Positions 27,338 through 35,828 of a DNA stretch of 64,000 nucleotides are shown one piece after another. Under the pieces are notes generated by a model, which saw only the letters and a list, made by a program, of their open reading frames with translations, was not told where the DNA came from and did not search any database. Positions within the stretch are counted from its first letter, which is position 1. Every line of letters starts with the position of its first letter. The position numbers and the translations under genes were made by a program. Source of the DNA: Rhodoplanes tepidamans (GTDB taxonomy: Bacteria; Pseudomonadota; Alphaproteobacteria; Rhizobiales; Xanthobacteraceae); contig NZ_JAUSUJ010000006.1 of the NCBI RefSeq assembly GCF_030813915.1, positions 186,001 through 250,000 of the forward strand, written 5' to 3'.

Positions 27338-28060
27338 TCAGTCGCGGGCGAACACGTCGACCATGTCGAAGGCGACCGGCCGGCGGCGGTCGAGCGCCAG
27401 GGCGTCCTGCAGCTCGGTGATGTGAGCCCGCATCAGCGCCACGGCCTGCTCGACCTCGCCGGCGGCACAGTGGCGGATGAGGTCGTCGTGGTGGTCGTGC
27501 CAGCCGGCGAGGCCGGCCTGGTTGTCGAACAGGTTGACGATCAGGCTGGTGCGGGCGACCAGCAGCCGGACCTGCTCGGCCAGCGTCCGGTTTCCCGAGA
27601 GCTCGGCCATCAGCACGTGGAAGCCGCCCGACAGATGGATGGCCTCGCGCAGATGGCCCTGCCTGCGCAGCGCCCGCTCCTGGTCGAGGTTGTCCTGCAG
27701 CTTGGCGATGGCGGCCGGATCGGCGGCACGCGCCACCGCCTCGGTGGTGCCGGCCTCGATGGCGACCCGGGCCGCGAACACGTCGCGCGCCTCGGCAGCG
27801 TCCGGTGCCGCGACGAAGGCGCCGCGCTTCGGGAAGAACACCACGAGCTTCTCCCAGGTCAGCCGCTGCAGGGCCGTCCCGATCGCCCGCCGCCCCAGGC
27901 CGAAGGCCTCGACCAGGGCCATCTCGGTGAGCTTGGTGCCAGGCAGGAGCCGCTGGTCGACGATCGCGGCGAACAGATGCCGGTAGGCGTCGCCCGCGTC
28001 CTCGACGCGGGGGCGGTTGCGGTCGTTCATGACGCCGACCAGGCGCCGGGGCTGCTTCAT
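27338..28060 (-). CDS. GntR family regulator (FCD subfamily)
   Basis: 240 residues. N-terminal winged helix: AYRHLFAAIVDQRLLPGTKL, TEMALVEAFGLGRRAIGTAL and FFPKRGAFVAAP; then the all-helical FCD ligand domain with ARVAIEAGTTEAVARA and metal-ligand-type histidines in HLSGGFHVLMAEL and WHDHHDDLIRHC. FadR-type FCD proteins often bind carboxylic acids or other catabolites. The ATG at 28060 is taken; another at 28030 is possible. Divergent from the hydantoinase operon, so it is the likely repressor; two strong palindromes lie between them. Confidence 0.9.
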   Translation of the reverse strand: MKQPRRLVGVMNDRNRPRVEDAGDAYRHLFAAIVDQRLLPGTKLTEMALVEAFGLGRRAIGTALQRLTWEKLVVFFPKRGAFVAAPDAAEARDVFAARVAIEAGTTEAVARAADPAAIAKLQDNLDQERALRRQGHLREAIHLSGGFHVLMAELSGNRTLAEQVRLLVARTSLIVNLFDNQAGLAGWHDHHDDLIRHCAAGEVEQAVALMRAHITELQDALALDRRRPVAFDMVDVFARD

Positions 28061-28093
28061 TGTTGTTCGCGACGTCCGGACCGAGCACACAGG

Positions 28094-28105
28094 ATTGCGC
28101 GCAAT
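28094..28105. promoter_or_regulatory. Palindrome ATTGCGCGCAAT between gntR and operon
   Basis: A perfect 12-base palindrome, 34 bases upstream of the GntR start. It shares ATTGC/GCAAT half-sites with the larger inverted repeat at 28137-28156, suggesting one regulator binds both. Candidate GntR operator. Confidence 0.5.
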
Positions 28106-28136
28106 TCATAGCGCAACATTGTTTTTGTTCAAGTTC

Positions 28137-28156
28137 GCAATCGGCACGCCGATTGC
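28137..28156. promoter_or_regulatory. Inverted repeat GCAATCGGC-AC-GCCGATTGC
   Basis: Perfect 9-bp arms with a 2-base spacer, 55 bases before the GTG of the binding-protein gene. Position and symmetry fit an operator of the divergent GntR regulator controlling the transport/hydantoinase operon. Confidence 0.6.
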
Positions 28157-28210
28157 TGAGGTCCCGTCGGGCCTTCTCGCCTCGACTCCGCACCAGGAAA
28201 GGGACACGAC

Positions 28211-29245
28211 GTGGTGACCTCCGCACCTTCCCGACGCACGCTCCTACAAGCGGCCGTGGCCGCGCCATTCGTCCTGGGGGCCCGCCCGGCCCGCGCCGCG
28301 ACGACGGTCCGCTTCTCGCTGGCGGCGCCGTTCGACGGCTCCAACGCGGCGTTCTTCCTGGCGCAGCAGAACGGCTGGTTCAAGGAGGCCGGCCTGGAGT
28401 GCCAGCTCGACGCCGGCGCCGGCTCGGGCGAGGCGGTGTCGCGGGTCGGCTCCGGCGTCTACGACGCCGGCATCGCCGACATCAATTCGATGGCCGAGTT
28501 CAACGTCCGCAACGCGGCCGCGGCGATCCGCTGCGTCTACATGGTCTATTTCCGCAGCCCGCTGTGCGTCGCGGCGCTGACCAGGTCGGGCATCACCAAG
28601 CCGGCCGACCTCGCCGGCAAGACCATCGGAGCCGCGGCGCCTGACGGCGCCTATCGCCTGTTCACCACCTATGCCAAGGCGGCGTCGCTCGATCCGGCCT
28701 CGGTCAAATGGAACATGGTCGGCCTGCAGCTGCGCGAGGCCGTGCTGGCCGGCGGCAACGCCGACGCCATCCTGGGCTTCGACTCGACCATGTATTTCGG
28801 CCTGGTGAAGGCCGGCCTCGCTCCGGCGGACATCCGCTTCCTCTACTATTCCGAGGTCGGGCTCGACCTCTACGGCAACGGCATCATCCTGTCCCAAAAG
28901 TTCCGCACCGAGCAGCCGAACGCCGCCAGGGCGCTGGTCGCCGTGGCGGCACGCGCCTGGCAGGCGGCCGCCGCCGATCCGAAGGCGGCCATCGCGGCCC
29001 TCAAGGCGCACGCGCCGCTGATCAACGCCGCGCTCGAGGAAGAGAAGCTGCGCTGGCTGATCAAGAATCAGATGACGACGCCGGAATCGACCGCGAAGGG
29101 CCTCGGGGCCGTCGATCCGGCGCGACTGACGAAGAGCATGGAGGCGGTCGCGGCTGGCTTCGGGCTCGCCGCCGTGCCGACGCCGGCCGACCTGTTCGAT
29201 CCCGCCTTCCTGCCGGCCGCCGCCGTGCGGAAGCTGCCCGCATGA
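28211..29245 (+). CDS. ABC transporter substrate-binding protein, NMT1/SsuA type
   Basis: 344 residues. A twin-arginine-like leader (SRRTLLQAAVAAPFVLGARP, cleavage near ARAA) precedes a periplasmic type II binding protein: FSLAAPFDGSNAAFFLAQQN, GWFKEAGLECQLDAGAGSGE, GVYDAGIADINSM and KPADLAGKTIGAAAPDGAYR follow the NMT1/THI5-like pattern used for pyrimidine-like, sulfonate and hydantoin-type ligands. The start is GTG at 28211 with AGGAAAGGG upstream. It heads a seven-gene operon; its stop overlaps the amidohydrolase start (ATGA). The ligand is unknown, probably a cyclic amide given the neighbours (inference). Confidence 0.9.
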   Translation: MVTSAPSRRTLLQAAVAAPFVLGARPARAATTVRFSLAAPFDGSNAAFFLAQQNGWFKEAGLECQLDAGAGSGEAVSRVGSGVYDAGIADINSMAEFNVRNAAAAIRCVYMVYFRSPLCVAALTRSGITKPADLAGKTIGAAAPDGAYRLFTTYAKAASLDPASVKWNMVGLQLREAVLAGGNADAILGFDSTMYFGLVKAGLAPADIRFLYYSEVGLDLYGNGIILSQKFRTEQPNAARALVAVAARAWQAAAADPKAAIAALKAHAPLINAALEEEKLRWLIKNQMTTPESTAKGLGAVDPARLTKSMEAVAAGFGLAAVPTPADLFDPAFLPAAAVRKLPA

Positions 29246-30681
29246 GCTTCGACACGGTGATCCGCGGCGGCACCATCGCGACCGCTGCGGACGTCTTCGC
29301 GGCCGATCTCGGGATCCGGGACGGCCGCATCACGGCGATCGCGGAGCGTCTCGGCGACGCCGACACCGTGATCGACGCGACCGGGCGGCTGGTGCTGCCC
29401 GGCGGCATCGACGCGCATTGCCATCTCGACCAGCCGCAGGCGCCCGGGCTCGCCGCCAAGGGCGCCCGGATGGCGGACGGCTTCCGATCCGGCAGCATCA
29501 GCGCCGCCTTCGGCGGGACCACGACGATCGTGCCGTTCTGTGTGCAGCACCGCGGCGAATCGCTCGCCGCCGCGGTCGCCGACTATCACGGCCGCGCCGA
29601 GGGCCACGCCGTCACCGACTACGCCTTCCATCTGATCGTCAGCGACCCGACGCCGGCCGTGCTCGGCCAGGAGCTCCCGGCCCTGATCCGCCGCGGCCAC
29701 ACCAGCCTCAAGGTCTACATGACCTACGAGGCCATGCGGCTCTCCGACCGCCAGATCCTCGACGTGTTCGAGACCGCGCGGCAGGAGAGGGCCGTGGTGC
29801 TGATCCACGCCGAGAATCACGAGATCATCGGCTGGCTCGCCGACCGGCTGGAGCGCGCCGGGCGCACGCGGCCGCACGAGCACGCGACGTCGCGCCCGCT
29901 GCCGGTCGAGCGCGAGGCGACCCACCGGGCCGTCACGCTCGCCGAAATCGCCGGCGTGCCGCTCGTCGTCGTGCACATCACGGGGGGCGAGCCGCTCGAC
30001 GAGATCCGCCGCGCCCGCGCCCGCGGCCATGTCGTGATCGCCGAGACCTGCCCCCAGTATCTGGTGCTGACCGCCGACGATCTCGACATGCCGGATCTGC
30101 TCGGCGCCAAGGCGATGTGCAGCCCACCGCCGCGCGACCGCACGGCTCAGGCCGCCCTCTGGCAGGGCATCGAGGACGGCACCATCGACATCATCAATTC
30201 CGACCACGCGCCGTACCGGTTCGACGCCGAGGGCAAGCTGAAGGCCGGCCCGCGGGCGCCGTTCCGGGCCATCGCCAACGGGATTCCGGGCATCGAGACG
30301 CGGCTGCCGATCCTGTTCAGCGAAAGCGTCGTGAAGGGCCGCATCGACATCCAGCGCTTCGTCGCGCTGACCGCGACCAACAACGCCAGGCTCTACGGCC
30401 TGCATCCGCGCAAGGGCACGATCGCGGTCGGCAGCGACGCCGATCTGGTGCTGTGGGATCCCGAGAGGCGCGTGACCATCACCAACGCGCTGCTGCACCA
30501 CAATGTCGATTACACGCCCTACGAGGGTCTGGAGGTGCAGGGCTGGCCCGAGACCGTGATGAGCCGCGGCGAGATCGTGGTCGAGCGCGGCGAGCTCAAG
30601 GGATCGCCCGGACGTGGCCGGTTTCTGGTGCGCGACGTCTCGTCGGCCTGGAAGACGCGGGAGATCGCGGCATGGATCTGA
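29242..30681 (+). CDS. Hydantoinase/dihydropyrimidinase-like amidohydrolase
   Basis: 479 residues, cyclic amidohydrolase superfamily. Metal site residues are visible: GGIDAHCHLD (His59, His61), the carbamylated lysine in TSLKVYMTYE (Lys157), LIHAENHE, VVHITGGEPLDE and the aspartate in IINSDHAPYRF. TNNARLYGLHPRKGTIAVGS and DADLVLWDP close the barrel and the small beta domain. It hydrolyses a cyclic diamide such as a hydantoin or dihydropyrimidine. It is coupled to the binding protein by an ATGA overlap and overlaps the next gene by 10 bases. Confidence 0.92.
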   Translation: MSFDTVIRGGTIATAADVFAADLGIRDGRITAIAERLGDADTVIDATGRLVLPGGIDAHCHLDQPQAPGLAAKGARMADGFRSGSISAAFGGTTTIVPFCVQHRGESLAAAVADYHGRAEGHAVTDYAFHLIVSDPTPAVLGQELPALIRRGHTSLKVYMTYEAMRLSDRQILDVFETARQERAVVLIHAENHEIIGWLADRLERAGRTRPHEHATSRPLPVEREATHRAVTLAEIAGVPLVVVHITGGEPLDEIRRARARGHVVIAETCPQYLVLTADDLDMPDLLGAKAMCSPPPRDRTAQAALWQGIEDGTIDIINSDHAPYRFDAEGKLKAGPRAPFRAIANGIPGIETRLPILFSESVVKGRIDIQRFVALTATNNARLYGLHPRKGTIAVGSDADLVLWDPERRVTITNALLHHNVDYTPYEGLEVQGWPETVMSRGEIVVERGELKGSPGRGRFLVRDVSSAWKTREIAAWI

Positions 30682-31433
30682 GGATCGCCGGAAAACGCGC
30701 GCTCGTGCTCGGCGGCAATCGCGGCATGGGCCTCGCCGTCGCCACGGCGCTGGCGCGCGAAGGCGCCCGCCTCGTGCTCGCGGCCCGCGACCAGGACGCG
30801 CTCGCCGAGGCGGCCGAGCGGATCGGCGGCGCCGACACCGTCCCGCTCGATCTCGCCGACACGAAGAGCCTCGACGGCTTCGCCCGCGCGGTCGGCGACG
30901 TCGACATCCTGATCGCCAACACGGGCGGGCCGCCCTATGGCGGCGCGCTCCTGCGCGATCCCGCAGACTGGGAGGAGAGCTTTCGCGCCATGACGCTGTC
31001 GGTGATCCGGCTGACCGACCTGTTTCTTCCGGCGATGCGCCGGGCCGGCTGGGGCCGCATCGTGACCATCGTCAGCACCGGCGCCGTGCAGCCGATCCCG
31101 GTGCTCGGCATCTCCAACACGCTGCGGGCCGCGCTGCTCGCCTGGTCGAAGTCGCTGGCACCGGAGATCGCCCGCGACGGCGTCACCATCAACGTGCTGA
31201 TGCCGGGCCGCGTCGGCACCGAGCGGGTGCACATGACCGACGCAGCGACCGCGGCCCGCGAGGGCATCGATGTCGAGACGGTGCGGCAGCGCTCTTGCGC
31301 GCAGATCCCGATGGGTCGCTACGGCGAGCCCGACGAGATCGCCGCCGTGGCCGCCTTCCTGTGCAGCGGACCGGCCTCCTATGTCACGGGCAGCGTCTAC
31401 CGCGCCGACGGCGGGATCGTGCGGCATGTCTAG
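30672..31433 (+). CDS. Short-chain dehydrogenase/reductase family protein with altered active site
   Basis: 253 residues. Cofactor motif ALVLGGNRGMGLAVATAL, an NTGG turn (ILIANTGGPPYGG) in place of the usual NNAG, and YVTGSVYRADGGIVRHV at the C-terminus mark an SDR. The catalytic Ser is there (IVSTGAV), but the canonical Tyr-X-X-X-Lys is replaced: the segment reads GISNTLRAALLAWSKSLA, so Tyr is missing and Lys is Leu/Arg. I recall a subgroup of bacterial SDRs with a similar LSNTLR/LSNALR stretch, so this may be a natural variant. Start overlaps the amidohydrolase gene; end overlaps the DUF1445 gene by 8 bases. Confidence 0.85.
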   Translation: MDLRIAGKRALVLGGNRGMGLAVATALAREGARLVLAARDQDALAEAAERIGGADTVPLDLADTKSLDGFARAVGDVDILIANTGGPPYGGALLRDPADWEESFRAMTLSVIRLTDLFLPAMRRAGWGRIVTIVSTGAVQPIPVLGISNTLRAALLAWSKSLAPEIARDGVTINVLMPGRVGTERVHMTDAATAAREGIDVETVRQRSCAQIPMGRYGEPDEIAAVAAFLCSGPASYVTGSVYRADGGIVRHV

Positions 31434-32232
31434 ACCCGCCACCGTCACGCTGACCGAGATGGCCGAGAGCGAGACCGGCCTCGCGGTGCGCCGGGCGACA
31501 CGCGTCGGCTGGGACGGCCTCACGGTCGGCCGCGCGCCCGGACACGTGCAGGCGAATCTGGTCGTGCTGCCGGAGCGCTTCGCCGACGATTTCGCAGCGT
31601 TCTGCACCGCCAATCCGGCCGCCTGCCCGCTGCTGGCACGCGGCACGCCGGGCGCCGTGGCGCTGCCGACGCTCGCCCAAGACCTCGATCTGCGCAGCGA
31701 CCTGCCGGCCTATCTGGTGCACGAGAACGGCTGCGCACGGCGCGTCGGGGATCTCCGCTCCGTGTGGCGTGGCGACCTTGTCGCCTTCGCGATCGGCTGC
31801 TGGTTCGGCGCCGAGGCGGCGCTGCGGGCGGCCGGCATCCGGCTGAGACACGTGGAACTCGGCATCCAGGGGCCGCTGTTCCGCACCGATCGCCGCACGG
31901 TCGCGTGCGGACCCTTCGCCGGGCCGCTGGTCGTCTCGATGCGGCCGTTCGCCACCGCCGACGTAGAGACCGTCGCCGCGATCACGGCCGCCCTGCCGCG
32001 CAGCCACGGCGCGCCGATCCATGCCGGCGATCCGGCGGCGCTCGGCATCATGCACCCCGATATGCCGGACTGGGGCGAGCCGCTGCGGCCCGAGCCCGGC
32101 GAGACCGCGCTGTTCTGGCCGTGCGGCCTCACCGCGCTGGCCGCGGTCGAGGCGGCACGCGTGCCGTTCTTCATCACCCACGCGCCGGGCGCCATGCTGG
32201 TGACGGATCTGCTCGAAGGAGACATTCGGTGA
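31426..32232 (+). CDS. DUF1445 / putative hydro-lyase (D-glutamate cyclase-like)
   Basis: 268 residues. GLTVGRAPGHVQANLVVLPE, FAAFCTANPAACPLLARGTP, DLRSDLPAYLVHENGC, FAIGCWFGAEAALRAAGI and GPLVVSMRPF are the family signature (UPF0317, B. subtilis YcsI type). Family members include D-glutamate cyclase, which interconverts D-glutamate and 5-oxo-D-proline, so lactam chemistry is plausible. It is embedded in an operon with a cyclic amidase, supporting a role on a ring-opened or lactam intermediate (inference). ATG at 31426 inside the SDR stop region. Confidence 0.88.
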   Translation: MSRPATVTLTEMAESETGLAVRRATRVGWDGLTVGRAPGHVQANLVVLPERFADDFAAFCTANPAACPLLARGTPGAVALPTLAQDLDLRSDLPAYLVHENGCARRVGDLRSVWRGDLVAFAIGCWFGAEAALRAAGIRLRHVELGIQGPLFRTDRRTVACGPFAGPLVVSMRPFATADVETVAAITAALPRSHGAPIHAGDPAALGIMHPDMPDWGEPLRPEPGETALFWPCGLTALAAVEAARVPFFITHAPGAMLVTDLLEGDIR

Positions 32233-32654
32233 CCCTGCTGCGGCCGAGCACGAAGCTCACTCACACGGGCGCCCTCTTGGTTCTCGCCGCCGCCGAGGAG
32301 GCGGCGCGGGCGATGGGCGTGCCGCAATGCATCGCCGTCGTCGACGAGGGCTGCAACCTCCTGGCCTTCCTGCGCATGGACGGCGCCCGCGTGCTGTCGA
32401 TCGAGAGCGCCACCCGGAAGGCGATGACGGCCGCGGTGACCGGCACGCCGACCGGCGGCATCGCGCCCGACAAGGCGCTGCTGCTGGCCGAGGCGACCTC
32501 GGGCCGGATGACCAATCTGCTCGGCGGCGTTCCGCTGGTCGCGGGCGGCCAGGTGGTCGGCGGCATCGGCGTCGGTTCCGGCACGGGCGAGCAGGATCTC
32601 GAGGTCGCGCAGGCCGCCGTCGCCGCCTTCATGCGGGCCCAGGAGCAGCCATGA
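32229..32654 (+). CDS. GlcG/HbpS family protein
   Basis: 141 residues. LTHTGALLVLAAAEEAARAM, CIAVVDEGCNLLAFLRMDGA, IESATRKAMTA and VAGGQVVGGIGVGSGTGEQD are typical of the GlcG (DUF336) family, often found in catabolic operons and in heme-binding HbpS. The GTG start at 32229 overlaps the DUF1445 stop (GTGA). Its role is undefined; proteins of this family sometimes assist degradation of glycolate, propanediol or related compounds. Confidence 0.88.
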   Translation: MTLLRPSTKLTHTGALLVLAAAEEAARAMGVPQCIAVVDEGCNLLAFLRMDGARVLSIESATRKAMTAAVTGTPTGGIAPDKALLLAEATSGRMTNLLGGVPLVAGGQVVGGIGVGSGTGEQDLEVAQAAVAAFMRAQEQP

Positions 32655-33541
32655 CGGACGCCGTGCCGCTGCCCGCCCTGCCCGTCACCGAGACGCCGCC
32701 GCTGCTCGACCGGATCGTCCAGCTCGAGAACGTGCGGGTGCGGTTCGGCACCGGGGACGCTTCCCTCCTGGCGCTCGACCGCACCAGCCTGACGGTGCGT
32801 CCGGGTGACTTCGTCGCCATGGTCGGCCCGTCGGGCTGCGGCAAGTCGACGATCCTCAAGCTGGTCGCCGGACTGCTGCGCCCGACCGAAGGCAACGTGT
32901 TCGTCGCCGGCCGCGAGGTCGGCGCCGAGCGCATCGGGATCGGCATGGCGTTCCAGAACCCGACCCTGCTGCCGTGGCTGAGCATCCGGCAGAACATCAT
33001 GCTGCCGCTCAAGATCGTGAAGCCCTATGCCGACACGTATCGGCGCGACCGGGAGACGGTGTTCCGCGACCGGGCCGAGGCGCTGCTGGCGCGAGTCGGC
33101 CTCGCCGGCTTCGGTGACCGCAAGCCGTGGGAGCTGTCGGGCGGGATGCTGCAGCGGGCCAATCTCTGCCGCGCCCTGATCCACGCGCCGAAGCTCCTGA
33201 TGCTGGACGAGCCGTTCGGCGCGCTCGACCAGTTCACCCGCGAGGAGCTGTGGTCGGTGCTGCAGGACCTGTATCTCGAGACACGGCCGACCGTCTTTCT
33301 CGTGACCCACGACCTGCGCGAGGCGGCCTTCCTGGCGAGCCGCATCCTGGTGATGAGCGCGCGGCCCGGCCGCGTCGTGGAGGACCGCGCCGTCGACTTC
33401 GCCCGGCCGCGGACGCTCGAGACCACCTTCGCGGACGCCTTCGGCGCCCTCACTAACGAGCTGCGGCGGCTGATCTTCCAGGCCCGGCAAGACCAGGCGG
33501 CGATCGCACCGGCGACGGCGACACAGGAGACGGCGGCATGA
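32651..33541 (+). CDS. ABC transporter ATP-binding protein, SsuB/TauB type
   Basis: 296 residues. Walker A GPSGCGKSTILKL, Q-loop MAFQNPTLLPW, signature LSGGMLQRANLCRAL, Walker B LLMLDEPFGALDQ and switch histidine LVTHDLREA are all present. The PFGALD and LLPW..I..N patterns match nitrate/sulfonate/taurine/hydantoin importers. ATG overlaps the preceding stop (ATGA) and its own stop overlaps the permease start. It powers uptake of the ligand bound by the NMT1-type protein. Confidence 0.95.
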   Translation: MTDAVPLPALPVTETPPLLDRIVQLENVRVRFGTGDASLLALDRTSLTVRPGDFVAMVGPSGCGKSTILKLVAGLLRPTEGNVFVAGREVGAERIGIGMAFQNPTLLPWLSIRQNIMLPLKIVKPYADTYRRDRETVFRDRAEALLARVGLAGFGDRKPWELSGGMLQRANLCRALIHAPKLLMLDEPFGALDQFTREELWSVLQDLYLETRPTVFLVTHDLREAAFLASRILVMSARPGRVVEDRAVDFARPRTLETTFADAFGALTNELRRLIFQARQDQAAIAPATATQETAA

Positions 33542-34317
33542 AGCTCACCCGTCGCGCCCGCGACCACATCAAGTCGGCGGCCTGCATCGTGGCGCTGTTC
33601 GTCGCCTGGGAGCTCGCCTGCGTGGCGTTCAGGATCAGCCCGATCGTGCTGCCGCGGCCGACCGCCGTGATCTCGACCCTGATCGTGCAGATGCCGGCGC
33701 TGTGGCCGCACATCCTGCAGACGCTCGCCACCACGATGCTGGGATTCCTGCTCGGCACCTTGATCGGGGTGGCGCTCGGCGCCTTCGTCGGGGTCTCGCG
33801 CTCCGCCTACAACACCGCCTATCCCCTGCTGGTCGGCTTCTCGTCGATCCCGAAGGTGGCCGTGGTGCCGATCTTCGTCCTGTGGTTCGGCTCCGGCACG
33901 GTGCCGGCCGTGCTGACCGCGATGACCACCTGCATCTTCCCGATCGTCGTCAACGTGGCGACCGGGCTCGCCACCACCGAGCCCGAGATGGAGGACGTGC
34001 TCAAGGCGCTCGGCGCCAGCCGACGGCAGGTGCTGTGGAACGTCAGCCTGCCGCGGGCCATGCCCTACTTCTTCGCCTCGCTGAAGGTCGCCGTGACGCT
34101 CGCCTTCGTCGGCACGGTGCTGTCCGAGACGGTGGCGGCGAATCGGGGCATCGGCACCGTGATGATGATGGCGACGGCAAGCTTCGACGTGCCGCTGGTC
34201 TTCGCCGGCCTGTTCGCCCTCGCCCTGCTCGGCATCCTGCTCTACGTCGTCTTCGCCGGCATCGAGCAGCGGGTCTGCGGCTGGGCCACCCGCAAGCAGG
34301 ACCTCGCGGTGGCGTGA
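33538..34317 (+). CDS. ABC transporter permease, SsuC/TauC type
   Basis: 259 residues with six membrane helices. The EAA coupling loop reads EPEMEDVLKALGASRRQVLW and is followed by VSLPRAMPYFFASLKVAV; LATTMLGFLLGTLIGVALGA and VPIFVLWFGSG are standard for the family. ATGA overlap with the ATPase gene. It is the last gene of the operon; the alpha/beta hydrolase gene converges on it 70 bases on. Confidence 0.95.
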   Translation: MKLTRRARDHIKSAACIVALFVAWELACVAFRISPIVLPRPTAVISTLIVQMPALWPHILQTLATTMLGFLLGTLIGVALGAFVGVSRSAYNTAYPLLVGFSSIPKVAVVPIFVLWFGSGTVPAVLTAMTTCIFPIVVNVATGLATTEPEMEDVLKALGASRRQVLWNVSLPRAMPYFFASLKVAVTLAFVGTVLSETVAANRGIGTVMMMATASFDVPLVFAGLFALALLGILLYVVFAGIEQRVCGWATRKQDLAVA

Positions 34318-34387
34318 CGGACCGACCGGCCCCGGACATCGAACGGACCGAGCCTCCCTCCCAGCATCTCGGCCGGGCCCGCATCGC

Positions 34388-35785
34388 TCAGTCGCGGGCG
34401 GGTAGGACCTCTGCCGGCCGCCGGCTCGATGCGGCCGCCGGCGCTCGCAGCCCCTTCGACGGAACGCCGGCTCCGGCACCCGCGAAGGTCTCGTCCAGCC
34501 AGTCGAAGACCTCTTGAGCCATCAGGCTCCGGTTCTCCATGACGACATGGTTGGCGGCGCCTTCGGCCTCCGAGGTGACGACGAGAGACTTGCGGGGATT
34601 GGCGAGACCGTCGAGACAGATTCGATTCTGGCGCTGGATCTCCGCGCTCTTCATCTCGCCGCCGGCGACCAGAACGAGGGCGGGGCTCGTCACCGCGGCC
34701 GGGTCGAAGCGAAAATACCGGTTGGCCGCCACCAGTCCGGGCAGGTCGTTCATGTCGACCCCGAAGCGCCACGCGATCAGCCGGTTGGCGATCTGCTCGA
34801 ACGAGGACCAGCCGGCGACGATGTCGGGGGTCGCGGTCGCCACCGCCATCCTGGCGACGCCGGCGCCGGCGTCGACGACGCAGTTGTTCATGACGATCGC
34901 GGAGATCCGGTGGTCGTGCGCCGCCGCCTGGGGCACGAAGCCGCCGCCGCTGCTGATGCCGTAGACCGCCAGCCGATCGCGGTCGACGTCCCGGCGCGCC
35001 AGTGCATAGTCGACGACAGCCTCGAGCGGCACCTCGATGTCGGCGCGGAAGACGCGGCCCTCGCGCGGCAGCAGCCCCTGGCCGGGCAGATCGACGGTGA
35101 GAAAGTTGTAGCCGCGATCGAACGCCTGCGGCGCGACATAGAAGTACTGGTCCTCGGCGAAGGTTTCCGCGCCACCGATCACGATCAGCGTCTTCGCCGG
35201 CCGGTCGCCCGCTGCGGCCTTGCGGAAATAGCCGGGCAGCACCGTGCCGTCGAAGGGGATCTCCACGTATTCGAGCTTCGGTTCGAGCAGCTCGCCGGCC
35301 CGTCTCATCAACGTTCGGCTCTTGCGGGCGGTCTCGAGAAAGAGCGGATCGTCAGGCGTCATCGCCACCAGGGCGATCCGGTAGGCATAGCCGGCACGCA
35401 TGAACTGGTCGCGGGCGCTGACGCGATGGTGTCCGGCGAGCGAGCGCTCGCCGCGGGCTTCGAGGAGAGGGGCGGTGCGCAGCCAGGCCGCCCGCCAGTT
35501 CGCCGCATCGCCGTCGACGATGGCCCGTGCCGTGGCGAACGCCTCGCCGATCTCGCTGCCGTGGTTCACCGCAGCGCCGAGCACCAGCGAGCCGAAGACG
35601 AAATCCATCGTCCGGTCGCGAAACCGGAATCCGAGATGGGCGGCATGCGGGTCGAGCGGCGCCTCGACAGCCGGCCGATCCGGCGGCCCGGCCACGACGA
35701 CACTGCCGCCGACGATTACGGCCGCGAACAGGCCCGAGAGCGACGCGACGGACCGCAGCAGAGCCGACCTGTTCGACGTGGTCAC
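34388..35785 (-). CDS. Alpha/beta hydrolase with N-terminal helical domain (paralog A)
   Basis: 465 residues. A hydrophobic N-terminus (SLSGLFAAVIVGGSVVVAG) suggests export or anchoring. The fold is the FrsA-like alpha/beta hydrolase: KTLIVIGGAETFAEDQYFYV, LTVDLPGQGLLPREGRV, nucleophile elbow VYGISSGGGFVPQAA (about residue 277) and the late histidine in EGAANHVVMENRSLMAQEVF. It is a full-length paralog of the protein at 37484-38791, sharing almost every motif. The GTG at 35785 has GGAGG two to six bases ahead. 43 bases downstream of the carboxylesterase gene in a three-gene operon. The C-terminus carries an extra Ala/Pro-rich tail of about 25 residues. Confidence 0.85.
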   Translation of the reverse strand: MTTSNRSALLRSVASLSGLFAAVIVGGSVVVAGPPDRPAVEAPLDPHAAHLGFRFRDRTMDFVFGSLVLGAAVNHGSEIGEAFATARAIVDGDAANWRAAWLRTAPLLEARGERSLAGHHRVSARDQFMRAGYAYRIALVAMTPDDPLFLETARKSRTLMRRAGELLEPKLEYVEIPFDGTVLPGYFRKAAAGDRPAKTLIVIGGAETFAEDQYFYVAPQAFDRGYNFLTVDLPGQGLLPREGRVFRADIEVPLEAVVDYALARRDVDRDRLAVYGISSGGGFVPQAAAHDHRISAIVMNNCVVDAGAGVARMAVATATPDIVAGWSSFEQIANRLIAWRFGVDMNDLPGLVAANRYFRFDPAAVTSPALVLVAGGEMKSAEIQRQNRICLDGLANPRKSLVVTSEAEGAANHVVMENRSLMAQEVFDWLDETFAGAGAGVPSKGLRAPAAASSRRPAEVLPARD

Positions 35786-35828
35786 GGCCTCCGGTCTCCT
35801 CGATCTTGCCCGTCCCCGGCGAGACGAC

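Noticed and set aside
25431-28268. A 945-codon open frame overlapping fhs and the GntR gene
   Set aside because: Same reason: a frame shadow of fhs (the fhs frame holds the ATP-binding and catalytic motifs).
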